Of a stretch of 5,887 nucleotides of DNA, positions 4,730 to 5,887 are shown piece after piece. How positions within the stretch are numbered: the stretch's first letter is position 1; the number at the start of each line of letters is the position of its first letter. Under the pieces are notes generated by a model. That model was not told the origin of the DNA and made no database searches. It saw only the letters and a list, made by a program, of their open reading frames with translations. Where the stretch lies: positions 1 through 5,887 of the forward strand of contig CAYVOX010000171.1 of assembly GCA_964453035.1 (NCBI GenBank), written 5' to 3'. The position numbers and the translations under genes were made by a program. The DNA is from CAYVOX01 sp964453035. Its GTDB lineage: Bacteria > Chloroflexota > Anaerolineae > Anaerolineales > Anaerolineaceae.

Positions 4730-5523
4730 CTTTTTTACGCAAGATAAGACGCCCCTATATTGTGATCCTTGCGGGCGTCTTTTTGATTGGACTGGGCTTG
4801 TTGCGTGGATTCCTTCAGGGGGATTTTCGCGCTGTTGAGTCCCGGGTGGTTTCCGATTCCATTCTCCCAACGCTCGATCTTGGCGACATCATTAGAACGC
4901 CAATTGCGAATAGCTCCGGGGGCGGTATAGAGCCGACAAAAGCAGGCGGGCAAGAAGTGGAATTCCTTTCGGCGAATCCAAATCCGGAGGTTCACAGCCA
5001 GGGAAAACGCGCTGTGTTGGGAAGTGAACCGAGGATGGCGCTACTTTTCGAGCAAATCAATGCTGCCGGAAAAGAATTCCCGGTCTGGATGGTGATACCA
5101 GGGGTTGATTTGAGCGCGCCGGTGGTACAGGCCACCCAGCGCAAGGTCATCATGGATGGAAAAATGGTGGATATGTGGTTTGCCCCCGATTTTTATGCAG
5201 TCGGGTGGCACACATCTATGGCGTTACCAGGCGAAGTGGGCAACCTGGTCTTTTCCGGGCACAACAATGATTTTGGAGAGGTTTTTAGCCGCCTGATTGA
5301 CCTGAATGCGGGCGACACCATCCAAATCATCACGCAGAAAAGGGTTTTAACCTACCGGGTTTCCAACAAGGTTTTGTTTCAGGAAGTGGAGATTGACCTT
5401 AACCAGCGCATGCAAAACGCGCGCTGGATCAGTCCCTCGCAAGATGAACGGGTGACGCTGGTCACCTGCTGGCCCAATGATTCCAATACGCACAGGCTAA
5501 TTATTGTTGCATCGCCTGAGTGA
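4726..5523 (+). CDS. membrane-anchored sortase 2 (class D/E-like)
   Basis: A 265-residue paralogue of sortase 1. It has a positively charged start (RKIRR), a membrane anchor at about 11-30 and a variable linker at 31-115. The sortase domain starts near FPVWMVIPGVDLSAPVV (118-134), with H179 in VFSGHNNDFGEVF, C248 in VTLVTCWP and R257 in NTHRLIIVASP. The blocks GWHTS, GHxNDxGEVF, QRMxNxRWIxPSxDER and TLVTCWPxxSNTHRL are shared with sortase 1, whereas anchors and linkers differ. The ATG shares ATGA with the regulator stop codon and has only a weak GAG-type ribosome site, so translation is probably coupled to the regulator. Its substrate is not obvious; it may share the stalked protein or serve proteins encoded elsewhere. 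A C-terminus ending 8 residues after R257 matches sortase 1. Confidence 0.93.
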   Translation: MTFLRKIRRPYIVILAGVFLIGLGLLRGFLQGDFRAVESRVVSDSILPTLDLGDIIRTPIANSSGGGIEPTKAGGQEVEFLSANPNPEVHSQGKRAVLGSEPRMALLFEQINAAGKEFPVWMVIPGVDLSAPVVQATQRKVIMDGKMVDMWFAPDFYAVGWHTSMALPGEVGNLVFSGHNNDFGEVFSRLIDLNAGDTIQIITQKRVLTYRVSNKVLFQEVEIDLNQRMQNARWISPSQDERVTLVTCWPNDSNTHRLIIVASPE

Positions 5524-5588
5524 GCCCGTAAAACAAACCGATCACGTGGGAGTTGAATCTCAGGAATAAGCAGGAAAACTAAGCGAAA

Positions 5589-5887
5589 TTATCGGCTGGC
5601 TGCTAGGAACTGGTTTGAAGTGAGACTGCGGGCTGCCGAGGCAAAGGCTTTTTCGATGCTGGGTACAACCTGCGCCACTGATAAGGTCAGGTTATCCGCG
5701 GGGCGAGCCAGGACAAACAATCTTCCCCAAGACGATACTTTTTCTGTTGAGATGCAGGTTTGCAGGATGAGGGTATTGTTCCCCAGGCCGTATGTGCGGT
5801 AGAATAGGGCTTCAGCATTCAGTTTGTTGTTGGTCGAGAGATCAATGAAATTTGAGTAGGGGCTGGAGGGAGTGAGCGCCTGGTATT
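5589..5887 (-). CDS. C-terminal part of a probable third sortase (runs off the window)
   Basis: An open frame enters from the right edge on the minus strand (first full codon 5885-5883) and ends at TAA 5589-5591, giving 98 residues without a start in the window. The core NNTLILQTCISTEKVSSWGRLFVLARP resembles the last two strands of a sortase: TLILQTC gives a catalytic-type cysteine (codon 5754-5756), and R in WGRLFV, 11 residues later, matches the catalytic arginine; the spacing is 9 in the two upstream sortases. The histidine would lie outside the window. A tail of about 40 residues, ADNLTLSVAQVV...FLAASR, follows and is not seen in sortases 1 and 2. Codon use and an uninterrupted frame support a real gene. 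It converges on sortase 2 with 65 bp between, in which I see no strong terminator. Confidence 0.6.
   Translation of the reverse strand, partial: YQALTPSSPYSNFIDLSTNNKLNAEALFYRTYGLGNNTLILQTCISTEKVSSWGRLFVLARPADNLTLSVAQVVPSIEKAFASAARSLTSNQFLAASR

Noticed and set aside
5620..5802. Plus-strand 60-residue open frame at the right edge
   Set aside because: Antisense to the minus-strand frame that carries the sortase-like TLILQTC...WGRLFV motif; no ribosome site and a low-complexity start.

Overview
The window looks like a piece of a Gram-positive-type (monoderm) bacterial chromosome, most likely Chloroflexota and probably Anaerolineae. This is inferred from protein style, not from a search: a secreted protein with a long Pro/Thr stalk of VPPTATxT units and an IPVTG-type sorting signal, sortases ending in TLVTCWPxxSNTHRLxIVASP, and a small Cro/C1-like helix-turn-helix protein beside a tRNA. 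Genes are moderately GC-rich, whereas the two promoter regions are strikingly AT-rich.

Layout. Left part (1-1414): a tRNA-Val(UAC) and a small HTH protein lie on the minus strand. Divergent from them is a fumarylacetoacetate-hydrolase-family enzyme on the plus strand, ending in a 14-bp hairpin. This part looks like ordinary housekeeping sequence. Middle and right part (1440-5523): a sortase locus, all on the plus strand. It runs as promoter P1 with upstream ATAGT repeats, a long structured leader with a terminator, the stalked surface protein (sortase substrate), a hairpin, sortase 1, promoter P2 with the same ATAGT repeats, an OmpR/PhoB-type response regulator, and sortase 2 overlapping the regulator by ATGA. 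Far right (5589-5887): the C-terminal end of a minus-strand gene that runs off the window. Its TLILQTC...WGRLFVLA motif suggests a third sortase.

How the parts fit. The substrate carries a signal peptide, a six-cysteine head, a Pro/Thr stalk and a C-terminal IPVTG plus a membrane segment, so it should be exported and then anchored by one of the neighbouring membrane sortases. P1 and P2 are near-copies: -35 TTGACT/TTGACA, a 16-bp spacer beginning TTTGG and ending in ACTA, and -10 TATAAT/TATACT. Both have ATAGT direct repeats at about 11-12 bp spacing, and the last repeat ends exactly 21 bp before the -35 in both. The simplest reading is that the response regulator, whose family typically binds 11-bp direct repeats, controls both the substrate-sortase 1 unit and its own regulator-sortase 2 unit. 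The P1 transcript also has a leader that can fold into mutually exclusive terminator and antiterminator hairpins and holds a possible 16-codon leader peptide. Substrate expression may therefore be controlled a second time by attenuation or an unassigned riboswitch. No histidine kinase lies in the window.
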